Shown: positions 1 to 5,977, numbered from the stretch's first letter. The stretch: DNA of 8,685 nt from an uncultured Bacillota bacterium (GCA_947383065.1 CANDCB010000026.1:1-8685); one strand, 5' to 3'. The notes: generated by a model from the sequence alone, not told the origin. Numbers and translations: made by a program.

Positions 1-431
1 TTCAAATTTTGTAACGGTATTTTTTTAAATGGTTTAAAAATTAAAATTATATTTGTCCATTCTTTTTGAAAAACCTCTTTATTAACTTTCACATAGCCTT
101 TAGCTGGATCCATTATTAATAAATATCTTTTAGTTATTTTATATATTACAACAAAGTGATTTAATCCTTTTTCAGTTACTATATGTGCAATAGCTGGTAA
201 TATAAGATTTTTTTCTTCTAAAGAAATATCTTTTTTACCTATTGCATTAAAACCATACTTTTGAGCTGTTTTAATCAAATTATAAGCTGTTGTTCCTTTA
301 CTACCAGTTTTAGTATCTAATCTTAAGATTTCTAAAGGTATGAATCCACCATAATATTTTATAATAGATTCTAAACAACAAATTCCACAATCTTTTATAT
401 CTTGTTGTCTTACTACAAAATTCTTCTTCAT
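1..431 (-). CDS. C39 peptidase domain, probable N-terminus of peptide/bacteriocin-processing ABC exporter (partial)
   Basis: The reading frame starts at ATG 431 and runs off the left edge of the window after 143 residues, so only the N-terminal domain is visible. It has the hallmarks of a C39 cysteine peptidase: Gln9/Gln10 followed by DCGICCL with the nucleophile Cys15, then YYGG, then His92 in NHFVVIYK and Asp108 in IMDPAKG, giving the Cys-His-Asp triad in the usual order and spacing. In the family this cytoplasmic domain cuts double-glycine leader peptides and is normally fused to an ABC exporter membrane domain and ATPase, which would lie outside the window; a stand-alone C39 protein is the alternative. 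The start is supported by GAGGGGG just upstream. It follows the pilin-like gene on the same strand, separated by a probable terminator, so it may have its own promoter; I see no convincing one. No double-glycine precursor peptide is visible in the window. Confidence 0.88.
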   Translation of the reverse strand, partial: MKKNFVVRQQDIKDCGICCLESIIKYYGGFIPLEILRLDTKTGSKGTTAYNLIKTAQKYGFNAIGKKDISLEEKNLILPAIAHIVTEKGLNHFVVIYKITKRYLLIMDPAKGYVKVNKEVFQKEWTNIILIFKPFKKIPLQNL

Positions 432-506
432 AATTACCCCCTCACTTATAATTATTATCTACTCACCTCCAATTTCCTTTATTTTTTTAAAACTTTTTTA
501 ATTAAT

Positions 507-533
507 AAAAAAAACATAATAATTTATTATGTT
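507..533 (-). terminator. A/T-only hairpin terminator after the pilin-like gene
   Basis: A 10-base inverted repeat, AACATAATAA against TTATTATGTT (513-522 and 524-533), is followed on the minus strand by a run of eight T. It lies 15 bases after the stop of the gene at 548-1000. The stem has only one C-G pair and no natural loop beyond the innermost A-T pairs, so it would be a weak terminator and may allow read-through into the C39 gene. Confidence 0.55.
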
Positions 534-547
534 ATAATTTATAAAAA

Positions 548-1000
548 TTATTTTTTATTATTAATATAAACTTCTGGATCCTTATCAGGAATAGTACATT
601 TATCAGTATCTAATAAACAATTAGTACAAGTTGTAAAACTTGAAAAATCTGTCCCATCAAGCAAAGAATCAAAAGCAAAATCTAAAATACCAGGAATACA
701 AAAAATAACCAATCCAGCTATCCCTTGCTTCACAACTTGCATTAAACTAGCTTTAAAATCATCTATTTTTCCACTTACAATAGTCTTAAAAAACACTACC
801 ATAGCTGATGCCATTAAAATTAAAGGTACGACAATTTTAACCAAATTAATAATTATTCCAATTATTTTAAAAGTCCTTCTTACTCCCCCATAATCACAGA
901 AATTAATCTTAGAAGTCGTTTCAGCATAAACAACTCCCACGCTTAATATAATTAAAAAAAGAAAAAAGAATAATTTTTTACTCCACTTTTTTAAATTCAT
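548..1000 (-). CDS. Small secreted/membrane protein, VirB2/TrbC pilin-like topology
   Basis: This 150-residue protein starts with a basic segment and hydrophobic stretch that looks like a signal peptide ending near VYA-26. Two membrane helices follow, about residues 45-72 and 91-112, joined by a short charged loop (SGKIDDFKAS). That layout, signal peptide plus two close helices, is the VirB2/TrbC pilin-like architecture of type IV secretion systems, and similar small proteins occur in uncultured Bacillota. The C-terminal tail holds CTNC and another Cys (residues 125, 128, 135), and Cys35 lies just after the signal peptide, so disulfides or metal binding outside the membrane are possible. AGGTGA five bases before ATG 1000 supports the start. 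No other secretion-system genes are visible, so the family link rests on topology only. The downstream neighbour on the same strand is the C39 peptidase gene. Confidence 0.6.
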   Translation of the reverse strand: MNLKKWSKKLFFFLFLIILSVGVVYAETTSKINFCDYGGVRRTFKIIGIIINLVKIVVPLILMASAMVVFFKTIVSGKIDDFKASLMQVVKQGIAGLVIFCIPGILDFAFDSLLDGTDFSSFTTCTNCLLDTDKCTIPDKDPEVYINNKK

Positions 1001-1093
1001 AACAAATCACCTAACATTATAATAATATAAATGAGAAAAATAGTAAATTATAAGTATAATTTTACGTGTAAATTAATATTATTTATTAGTAAT

Positions 1094-1098
1094 GGAGG
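1094..1098 (+). promoter_or_regulatory. Ribosome-binding site that fixes the spoIIIAH start
   Basis: GGAGG lies seven bases before ATG 1106. The earlier in-frame ATG at 1031 has no such site and would add 25 residues that do not belong to the family, so 1106 is chosen. Confidence 0.85.
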
Positions 1099-1105
1099 AA
1101 GAAAA

Positions 1106-1594
1106 ATGATTAATAAACAAAGTATTTGGTTTACCTTTTTATTTAGTATAATTTTAGTTCTAAGTATCTTTTATGTAACTATGAACGAACAAGAACTTAG
1201 CAATTATATCGATTTGCCAGATACAAACGATACAACACTTGTGATAAATGAAAGTACAGAATTAGTGTCTTTAAGAGTACAAAGCGATGAAGAAATTACA
1301 GAAACAATAAATCATTTACAAGAAGTATTACTAAGCGAAACAAGCGATTTAGAAAGCAAGAATGAAGCATACAATGGACTTTTAATGATTTCCAACAATA
1401 AAAGTGACGAAGAAAAACTTGAAAAAATTATAAAAGATGAGTTTACTTACGAATCTTTTGTTAAAATTAATGGTGAAAACATAACCGTAGTATTAGAAGC
1501 TGAAAAACATGATTATAATATCGCCAATAAGATAATTCGTCGTATTGCTACAGAGTTCGATAATAACAAATATATAACAGTGAAGTTTAGTTAA
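1106..1594 (+). CDS. spoIIIAH: SpoIIIAH-like stage III sporulation protein
   Basis: The 162-residue product begins MINKQSIWFTF and has one N-terminal membrane helix (about residues 7-25) ending in YVT, which closely follows the start of Bacillus SpoIIIAH (a basic residue, Q, [ST]VW, hydrophobic helix, YVT). A charged linker comes next, then a helical segment (SDLESKNEAYNGL, like the family's KNAAYD region) and a C-terminal alpha/beta part (YESFVKINGENITVVLEAEKHD...IANKII) matching the YscJ/FliF-like ring-building domain. In sporulating Bacillota, SpoIIIAH sits in the mother-cell engulfing membrane and binds SpoIIQ of the forespore, forming a channel needed for late forespore gene expression. 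It is shorter than the roughly 218 residues of the B. subtilis protein, mostly in the linker. Here it stands alone, without spoIIIAA-AG beside it, and gerE follows after 50 bases. The upstream region (1001-1093) is AT-rich with several TATAAT-like words in both directions; I could not pick a promoter. Confidence 0.85.
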   Translation: MINKQSIWFTFLFSIILVLSIFYVTMNEQELSNYIDLPDTNDTTLVINESTELVSLRVQSDEEITETINHLQEVLLSETSDLESKNEAYNGLLMISNNKSDEEKLEKIIKDEFTYESFVKINGENITVVLEAEKHDYNIANKIIRRIATEFDNNKYITVKFS

Positions 1595-1625
1595 CATTCA
1601 CTTATTTTTCTTCATAAAATATAAT
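1592..1625 (+). promoter_or_regulatory. Probable SigK/SigE-type sporulation promoter of gerE
   Basis: CATAAAATA at 1613-1621 fits the SigK -10 pattern CATAnnnTA exactly. AACA at 1593-1596, 16 bases upstream, fits the SigK -35 pattern mACm. The same DNA also reads as a SigE-type site: TAACATT (1592-1598), 14 bases, CATAAAAT (consensus kmATATT, 14-15, CATACAnT). In B. subtilis gerE is transcribed by SigK. A vegetative -10, TATAAT at 1620-1625, overlaps but has no good -35. The site overlaps the stop codon of spoIIIAH. Confidence 0.55.
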
Positions 1626-1644
1626 AGTAAGAAAGAGAGATTTT

Positions 1645-1848
1645 ATGGAGAAAATACTAACAAAAAGAGAAAGAGAAGTATTTAACTTACTTATTTTAAA
1701 ATACTCAACTTATGACATCGCTAGCAAACTTAATATTAGTGAAAAAACTGTAAGAAATCATATATCAAATGTTATTCAAAAATTAAATGTTAAAAATAGA
1801 TCAGCAGCAATTGTTGAACTAATAAAATTAATGGAAATAAATTTATAA
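1645..1848 (+). CDS. gerE: GerE, LuxR-type regulator of late mother-cell sporulation genes
   Basis: This 67-residue protein is only a LuxR/FixJ-type helix-turn-helix, with no receiver domain, as in GerE (72-74 residues). It opens with LTKREREVFNLL, and the DNA-reading part SEKTVRNHISNVIQKLNV followed by a GRS/NRS-type turn and [AV]VEL is nearly the same as in Bacillus GerE. In that family the protein acts late in the mother cell, binding DNA to switch spore-coat genes on or off together with SigK. It starts at ATG 1645 after an AAGAGAGA purine-rich site. Its own sporulation-type promoter lies in the 50-base gap after spoIIIAH, and a clear terminator follows directly after its stop. The neighbourhood of gerE and gerM is also seen in Bacillus, where they lie a few genes apart, which supports the assignment. 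Confidence 0.9.
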   Translation: MEKILTKREREVFNLLILKYSTYDIASKLNISEKTVRNHISNVIQKLNVKNRSAAIVELIKLMEINL

Positions 1849-1868
1849 ACCCTTTCTAGAGGGTTTTT
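1847..1868 (+). terminator. Terminator after gerE
   Basis: AAACCCT (1847-1853) pairs with AGGGTTT (1860-1866) around a six-base loop, followed by more T. The stem begins at the last bases of the gerE stop codon. It separates gerE from gerM. Confidence 0.8.
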
Positions 1869-1915
1869 ATTCTGAAAAAATTTTTTTTAAATATAATTTT
1901 AATAGGTGATTTTTT

Positions 1916-2839
1916 ATGCTAAAAAAATTTACTTTTAAAAAGATTGCTATTACTTCACTTCTCCTTTTGCTAGCTATTATTTTATATAATTACCCTGAAG
2001 AAATAAATCACATTAGTGAACCAGAAAACAAAAAAAGCATTGATATATATCTAATTGATAACAACAATTATGTAGCTTTAACTAAAAAAATTATAAATGA
2101 CTCCGAATCCTCCGATTTAATTGAAAATATTATTAATTCACTAATTATTAATGAAAATAATGAAAATTTACCTCAAGGATTCAAAGCCATAATTCCTGAA
2201 GGAACAAAACTAATAGATTATGAATTAAAAGACGGCTTATTAAAAATTAACTTTAATAAAAATTTTTTAGATGTAAGTCAAGAAAACGAAAATAAAATGA
2301 TTGAAGCTTTAATCTTTTCTTTAACTACTATTAAAGAAGTAAAAAATATAATGATATTCGTCGAAGGTGAGCGCCTATTAAAATTACCAAATTCTAATAA
2401 AACACTTGATCTTTATTTAAATAGAAACTATGGAATTAATAAAATTGTAGATATAAATAGTTTTCATGATACAAGTATGGTTACAATTTATTATCTAAGT
2501 AAAAATAATGATTATTACTATGTTCCTGTTTCTTATATCAGTAACAATCAAAATGACAAAATAGAAATAATAATCAACAATTTAAAATCAAATAAACTTA
2601 ACCATACTAACCTTCTTAGTCATTTAAATTATCACGTCGAATTAATGAATTATGAAGCAACAGAACAAGAAGTTTTACTAGATTTTAATGAACTACTTTT
2701 AAATAGTGTTTACAATGGGAAATTAAAAGAAGAAGTTAAATATGCTTTAACATATTCGATTCATGATACTTTAGGTATAGAAAATGTCGTCTTTATGGTT
2801 AATTCTACAAAAATCGACGAATTTAGACTTGAAAATTAA
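1916..2839 (+). CDS. gerM: GerM-like sporulation/germination protein with two GerMN domains
   Basis: The 307-residue protein has an N-terminal membrane helix (about 10-26) and then two copies of the GerMN fold. The first spans roughly 42-160 (IDIYLIDNNNYVAL..., IIPEGTKLIDYELKDGLLKINF), the second roughly 188-303 (MVTIYYLSKNNDYYYVPVSYI..., VLLDFNELLL). Tandem GerMN domains and an anchored N-terminus are the mark of GerM, which in B. subtilis is needed for the stable assembly of the SpoIIIA-SpoIIQ channel across the two membranes and thus for sporulation and normal germination. The start is set by AGGTGA just before ATG 1916. Unlike the B. subtilis lipoprotein, this product contains no cysteine, so it cannot be lipidated and is probably held by the helix. 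The presence of spoIIIAH two genes upstream fits a shared role. TATAAT at 1892-1897 could be a -10 but lacks a clear -35. Confidence 0.85.
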   Translation: MLKKFTFKKIAITSLLLLLAIILYNYPEEINHISEPENKKSIDIYLIDNNNYVALTKKIINDSESSDLIENIINSLIINENNENLPQGFKAIIPEGTKLIDYELKDGLLKINFNKNFLDVSQENENKMIEALIFSLTTIKEVKNIMIFVEGERLLKLPNSNKTLDLYLNRNYGINKIVDINSFHDTSMVTIYYLSKNNDYYYVPVSYISNNQNDKIEIIINNLKSNKLNHTNLLSHLNYHVELMNYEATEQEVLLDFNELLLNSVYNGKLKEEVKYALTYSIHDTLGIENVVFMVNSTKIDEFRLEN

Positions 2840-2857
2840 AATTAACTATTATATAAT
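2829..2857 (+). promoter_or_regulatory. Vegetative promoter of the tRNA-Arg gene
   Basis: TTGAAA (2829-2834), a 17-base spacer and a perfect TATAAT (2852-2857) form a strong SigA-type promoter. Transcription would begin near 2864, about 14 bases before the mature tRNA. The -35 box lies within the last codons of gerM. Confidence 0.85.
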
Positions 2858-2877
2858 TAGTTTGTTCCAGAAGTTAT

Positions 2878-2954
2878 GACCTCGTAGCTCAGCTGGATAG
2901 AGCAATCGCCTTCTAAGCGATCGGTCAGGTGTTCGAATCACCTCGGGGTCACCA
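2878..2954 (+). tRNA. tRNA-Arg, anticodon UCU
   Basis: The cloverleaf is complete: acceptor stem GACCTCG against CGGGGTC (one T-G pair), D-arm with AGCTCAGCTGGATAGAGC, anticodon stem ATCGC/GCGAT around loop CTTCTAA giving anticodon TCT, T-arm with GTTCGAATC, and discriminator A at 2951. The CCA end (2952-2954) is encoded. It would read AGA (and AGG by wobble), the main Arg codons in this AT-rich genome. It is a single tRNA with its own promoter and terminator. Confidence 0.96.
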
Positions 2955-2965
2955 CTTTAAATATT

Positions 2966-2994
2966 AAAAATCCTTAAAAAATAAGGATTTTTTT
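2966..2994 (+). terminator. Terminator after tRNA-Arg, probably bidirectional
   Basis: AAAAATCCTTA (2966-2976) pairs with TAAGGATTTTT (2982-2992) around loop AAAAA, with T to 2994. The same hairpin has a T run on the minus strand, so it can also end the convergent ClpX-like gene, whose stop is 50 bases away. Confidence 0.85.
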
Positions 2995-3044
2995 ATGATA
3001 TAAATTAAATCTAAGCAAAGTTCAACTAATTTGATATTTTATAT

Positions 3045-4613
3045 TTAAATCAATTTAATCTTTTCAGGACTTGCAACACTTTCTCGTGTCAAAATCAATT
3101 TTTTATAACTATGAGGATTAATTAACATTTCATGTTCTGCAAAAGATAAGCTACTAATAATAAGATTATTTAAATCACGCATACTTTTATCATGAGCATG
3201 AAGCCTATTTAAAATTTCTTCCACATAACTATCATCAGCTACTAAGTCAACTCCAAACTGTCTTTTATATCTCTGCTTTTTTCGTATAAATTCACTTAGT
3301 TTACTTTTTAACATAACTTCTTTTTTAAGTTCCCTAGTTAACTCATGATAAGCAAAAATATGTGGAATCCTAGAAATAAGTTCTTTACCAAAATAATCTG
3401 AATTCACAATTATATTAGTGTCTAATTCCTCATTTTCTAATGGCCTACTATTAAAACCAACAATTTTTGAAGGCGACACAAAATCGGAAAAAGCTCCCGC
3501 AAACACCTTTATAAGCATACTAGTATTAAAATTATAATCACCACTTGGTTTATCAACAAAAAACACATTTCCTTCAATAAATTTTAATAATATAGGAATA
3601 ACAGCTGCTTTATTATCAGAGCTTGATTTTCCTAACTTATCAAATTCATCAAAAAAGATTAACCCTCTTTGAGCTACTTCTAAATCATAACCAGATGAAA
3701 CAATTAAAGAATATAAACAATCTTCAATAGACATTCCTTTTATTCCTTGTGGCACTAAATTGGCCGAATTAATTTCTATTAAAGGAATATCTAAATATTC
3801 AATTATTGCTTTCATAGTTTCCGTCTTTCCTGTACCAGTTGGTCCTACAAGTAAAATAGCTTCATTTTTTTCACCTGGTAAAGCAGTAAAATTCATAATA
3901 ATAGTAGTTGCTATTCGCTGTATTTCTTTATCATGACCAAAAACTCTTTCTTTTATATAACTTTCAAGACCAGATAAACTAATATCTCTCATCAGACTAT
4001 GACTTTTAGCACCTGTCATATTACTAATAGTTGGAGAATCTATCCTCTGATTAACAGAAAATATTTTATCTCCTGAACTTTTGCTAACTTGTTCTTCTTC
4101 ACCTATACTAGAAGATTCTTCTTTATGAGAAGCATTAATTAATTTTTTCAATTCACCTTTTAATAGCTCTACATCAACAATTTCTAATAAAGATTCTATA
4201 TCTTGAGTCTTTAAAATAACACGCGAATTTTCTTGATAGCTTAAATATGCATCAGTTATATTTTCATCTAATAATATTTGTAATGGTACTTTTCTTTTAA
4301 CAACTTGCCCATCTTTAACTTTAACTATTAATATTTGCTCTTGTACCTCTAACCAAAAATATTCTTTAATAAAATTTTCATCATCAATATCATAAAGTAC
4401 CATTAAATCCTCTTTAGAGTGTACCTCACTTATAACTAACTTTCCATTTATAACATCCTCCGGTTTAACTAATACCTTATGAACTTCTTCATTATAAAAA
4501 AAATCATGCGCACAATAACCGTCTATTAACTTAATAGGTAAAAGAATATAAGTATCATCATGAACCTTATGAATTTCATATATAATACCTAAATCTATTC
4601 TAAATTCATCCAT
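3045..4613 (-). CDS. Divergent ClpX-like AAA+ ATPase with unfamiliar N-terminal domain
   Basis: The C-terminal 300 residues of this 522-residue protein align by eye with ClpX along their length: Walker A GPTGTGKT (257-264), the YDLEVAQRG block leading into Walker B LIFFDEFDKL (318-327), sensor-1 region VFAGAFSDF (370-378), a VGF tripeptide (385-387) where ClpX has the IGF loop that docks ClpP, an arginine finger in LISRIPH (R415) and sensor-2 Arg in SMRDL (R479). It is not ordinary ClpX. The N-terminal C4 zinc-binding domain is missing and replaced by about 160 residues, probably beta-rich, plus a polar linker (162-205) that I do not recognise. The pore loop GYVG reads GIKG (290-293), and the RKH loop is absent. 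It is about 100 residues longer than ClpX. It probably unfolds or remodels proteins, perhaps delivering them to ClpP, but the target is unknown. It is a single-gene unit with its own promoter; an AAGGCGG site supports ATG 4613. Confidence 0.8.
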   Translation of the reverse strand: MDEFRIDLGIIYEIHKVHDDTYILLPIKLIDGYCAHDFFYNEEVHKVLVKPEDVINGKLVISEVHSKEDLMVLYDIDDENFIKEYFWLEVQEQILIVKVKDGQVVKRKVPLQILLDENITDAYLSYQENSRVILKTQDIESLLEIVDVELLKGELKKLINASHKEESSSIGEEEQVSKSSGDKIFSVNQRIDSPTISNMTGAKSHSLMRDISLSGLESYIKERVFGHDKEIQRIATTIIMNFTALPGEKNEAILLVGPTGTGKTETMKAIIEYLDIPLIEINSANLVPQGIKGMSIEDCLYSLIVSSGYDLEVAQRGLIFFDEFDKLGKSSSDNKAAVIPILLKFIEGNVFFVDKPSGDYNFNTSMLIKVFAGAFSDFVSPSKIVGFNSRPLENEELDTNIIVNSDYFGKELISRIPHIFAYHELTRELKKEVMLKSKLSEFIRKKQRYKRQFGVDLVADDSYVEEILNRLHAHDKSMRDLNNLIISSLSFAEHEMLINPHSYKKLILTRESVASPEKIKLI

Positions 4614-4642
4614 ATTCTTACCGCCTTTTTTAAACGTTATTT

Positions 4643-4671
4643 ATTATATATTAGGCCAAATAAAAATGCAA
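4643..4671 (-). promoter_or_regulatory. Promoter of the ClpX-like gene
   Basis: On the minus strand TTGCAT (4666-4671), a 17-base spacer and a perfect TATAAT (4643-4648) precede ATG 4613. The start of transcription would be near 4636. The -35 box lies inside the terminator stem of the frr unit. Confidence 0.7.
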
Positions 4672-4688
4672 TTATATAAACTGCATTT
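4656..4688 (-). terminator. Terminator after frr
   Basis: On the minus strand AAATGCAGTT pairs with AATTGCATTT (10 pairs including one G-U) around a TATAT loop, followed by a TTTATTT tract. It lies 20 bases after the frr stop and ends that unit. Confidence 0.75.
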
Positions 4689-4708
4689 ATTGTATATACT
4701 TTTATAAA

Positions 4709-5248
4709 TTAAACGGTCATTAATTCGTCTTCTTTTTCTTTTAACTTATCTTCAACTTTTTTAGTATAATCATTTACCAATTGTTGAACTTCATCTAATA
4801 ACCTTTTTTCAACATCTTCAGGAATAGATTCATCATTTTTTATATCTTCATTAGCTTCTTGACGTACTTTTCTGATAGCAACTTTAGTATCTTCAGCAAT
4901 TTGCTTTGCCTGTTTAACATATTCTTTTCTTCTATCCTCTGTCAAAGTAGGAACACTTAAAATAACTGTTTCTCCATTATCCGTTGGATTAATTCCTAAA
5001 TTAGCTTCTTGGATAGCTTTAACAATATCTTTTAAACAGCCCCTATCAAAAGGCTTTATCATCAAAGTTTTCGCCTCAGGGACAGTTATATTAGCAAGAC
5101 TTTGTATTGGAGTTGGGGTACCATAATATAAAACCATAATTCCATTTACCATTGCTGGATTCGCACGACCTGCTCTAATACTACTTAATCTACTATCCAT
5201 TGTTTCTAAAGCATGCATCATTTTTATTTCGATATCACTATCAATCAT
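4709..5248 (-). CDS. frr: Ribosome recycling factor
   Basis: The 179-residue product is close to the usual 185 and covers the whole family. RAGRANP (25-31) and the YYGTPTPI segment (41-48) mark the join between the three-helix domain and the beta domain. TVPEAKTLMIKPFD follows, then NPTDNGETVILSVPTLTEDRRKE and a long charged helix to the end. With EF-G it splits the 70S ribosome after termination so that subunits can be reused. It follows the thioredoxin-like gene with a 43-base gap that holds an AAGGAGAG ribosome-binding site but no evident promoter, so the two are likely co-transcribed. The terminator directly after it closes the unit. pyrH, frequently just upstream of frr in Bacillota, is not here. 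Confidence 0.97.
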   Translation of the reverse strand: MIDSDIEIKMMHALETMDSRLSSIRAGRANPAMVNGIMVLYYGTPTPIQSLANITVPEAKTLMIKPFDRGCLKDIVKAIQEANLGINPTDNGETVILSVPTLTEDRRKEYVKQAKQIAEDTKVAIRKVRQEANEDIKNDESIPEDVEKRLLDEVQQLVNDYTKKVEDKLKEKEDELMTV

Positions 5249-5291
5249 TTCTTATTTCTCTCCTTAATGTCTTAATTATAAAACATATTTA

Positions 5292-5882
5292 TTATTTATT
5301 CAAATAGTATTTATTTATAGCTGCATTTACTTCATTATAAAAAGCAACTTCCCTTTCAATAGTCCAATAGCTATCAATAGAATCAGTATTTTTCATCGCT
5401 ACTGTTTCTGTATTATAATATTTTACTTCTCCACGATCCAATATATAAAAACTAGGAGCTAAAAGATTACTTTTATTATCATCCGTTACAGTAAGATAAC
5501 CATTTAATAAATCTCTAATTTCATAATAATTAGAATTCCTTTGATTTTTATCATTACTAAGATCATAATAAAATACTTTATCTATAGCTTTATCTTCTAT
5601 AATCTTATTTAATTCTTCGATATATTTTATAGAATATGGAGATGTACTACTGCCAATAAATATTAAATTTTTACCATCCTTTAATAATGATTTTAATATT
5701 CGACCACGAACTACCTCGTAAACATCACTTTTAATACCAATATAATAATCATTAATAGTTAAAACTTTAGGTTCACTATTCCCAGCATATTTTTCACTTA
5801 AATATATAAATGAAATAATCATAATTAAAAATAAAACACCATATATTACTTTCCTTAAAATATTTTTTGTCTTATCATTCAT
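5292..5882 (-). CDS. Membrane-anchored thioredoxin-fold protein lacking the catalytic cysteines
   Basis: This 196-residue protein has a short basic N-terminus, one membrane helix (about 13-28) and a domain that looks like the thioredoxin-like fold of small redox or bacteriocin-transport accessory proteins. A strand NLIFIGSSTSPYS leads into a helix, then KVFYYDLS, and then LLAPSFYILDRGEVKYYN, where Pro143 sits at the cis-Pro position and the strand pair ends the fold. Where relatives have a CPYC-type active site this one reads SPYS (Ser81 to Ser84), and the protein contains no cysteine at all, so it cannot do dithiol chemistry. It would face outside the cell and may act as a binding or chaperone-like protein. 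The ATG at 5882 is chosen because AAAGGTGA sits five bases before it; a GTG at 5891 overlaps that site. It lies between tsf and frr and is probably co-transcribed with frr. The fold call is from motif order only. Confidence 0.65.
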   Translation of the reverse strand: MNDKTKNILRKVIYGVLFLIMIISFIYLSEKYAGNSEPKVLTINDYYIGIKSDVYEVVRGRILKSLLKDGKNLIFIGSSTSPYSIKYIEELNKIIEDKAIDKVFYYDLSNDKNQRNSNYYEIRDLLNGYLTVTDDNKSNLLAPSFYILDRGEVKYYNTETVAMKNTDSIDSYWTIEREVAFYNEVNAAINKYYLNK

Positions 5883-5887
5883 AAATT

Positions 5888-5895
5888 TCACCTTT
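5888..5895 (-). promoter_or_regulatory. Ribosome-binding site that fixes the thioredoxin-like gene start
   Basis: AAAGGTGA lies five bases before ATG 5882. The GTG at 5889-5891 is part of this site and so is unlikely to be the real start. Confidence 0.75.
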
Positions 5896-5912
5896 AAGCC
5901 TTTATATTTTTA

Positions 5913-5941
5913 ATTATAACATGTTATAAGAATATTATTAA
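5913..5941 (-). promoter_or_regulatory. Probable promoter of the thioredoxin-like/frr unit with overlapping palindrome
   Basis: On the minus strand TATAAT (5913-5918) has a weak TTAATA -35 (5936-5941) at 17 bases. A perfect 16-base palindrome, TTATAACATGTTATAA (5914-5929), overlaps the -10 and spacer and could be an operator. The upstream tsf terminator makes a new promoter here likely. Confidence 0.5.
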
Positions 5942-5947
5942 AGATTT

Positions 5948-5973
5948 AAAAAGACACTTGTCAAAAAGTGTCT
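5948..5973 (-). terminator. Terminator after tsf
   Basis: On the minus strand AGACACTT pairs with AAGTGTCT (8 pairs) around a six-base loop, followed by TTTT. It starts four bases after the tsf stop and separates rpsB-tsf from the next unit. Confidence 0.85.
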
Positions 5974-5977
5974 AATT

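Noticed and set aside
548..1000. CDYGG in the small membrane protein as a double-glycine cleavage site for the neighbouring C39 peptidase
   Set aside because: The GG follows a secretion signal peptide rather than a short hydrophilic leader, and the typical leader pattern before GG is missing.
1011..1030. TATAAT on the minus strand just before the pilin-like gene as its -10
   Set aside because: Transcription would begin at or inside the AGGTGA ribosome-binding site; TATAAT words are frequent by chance in this AT-rich DNA.
1031..1105. 25-residue N-terminal extension of spoIIIAH from an earlier ATG
   Set aside because: There is no ribosome-binding site before it, GGAGG sits before the inner ATG, and the family begins at the inner start.
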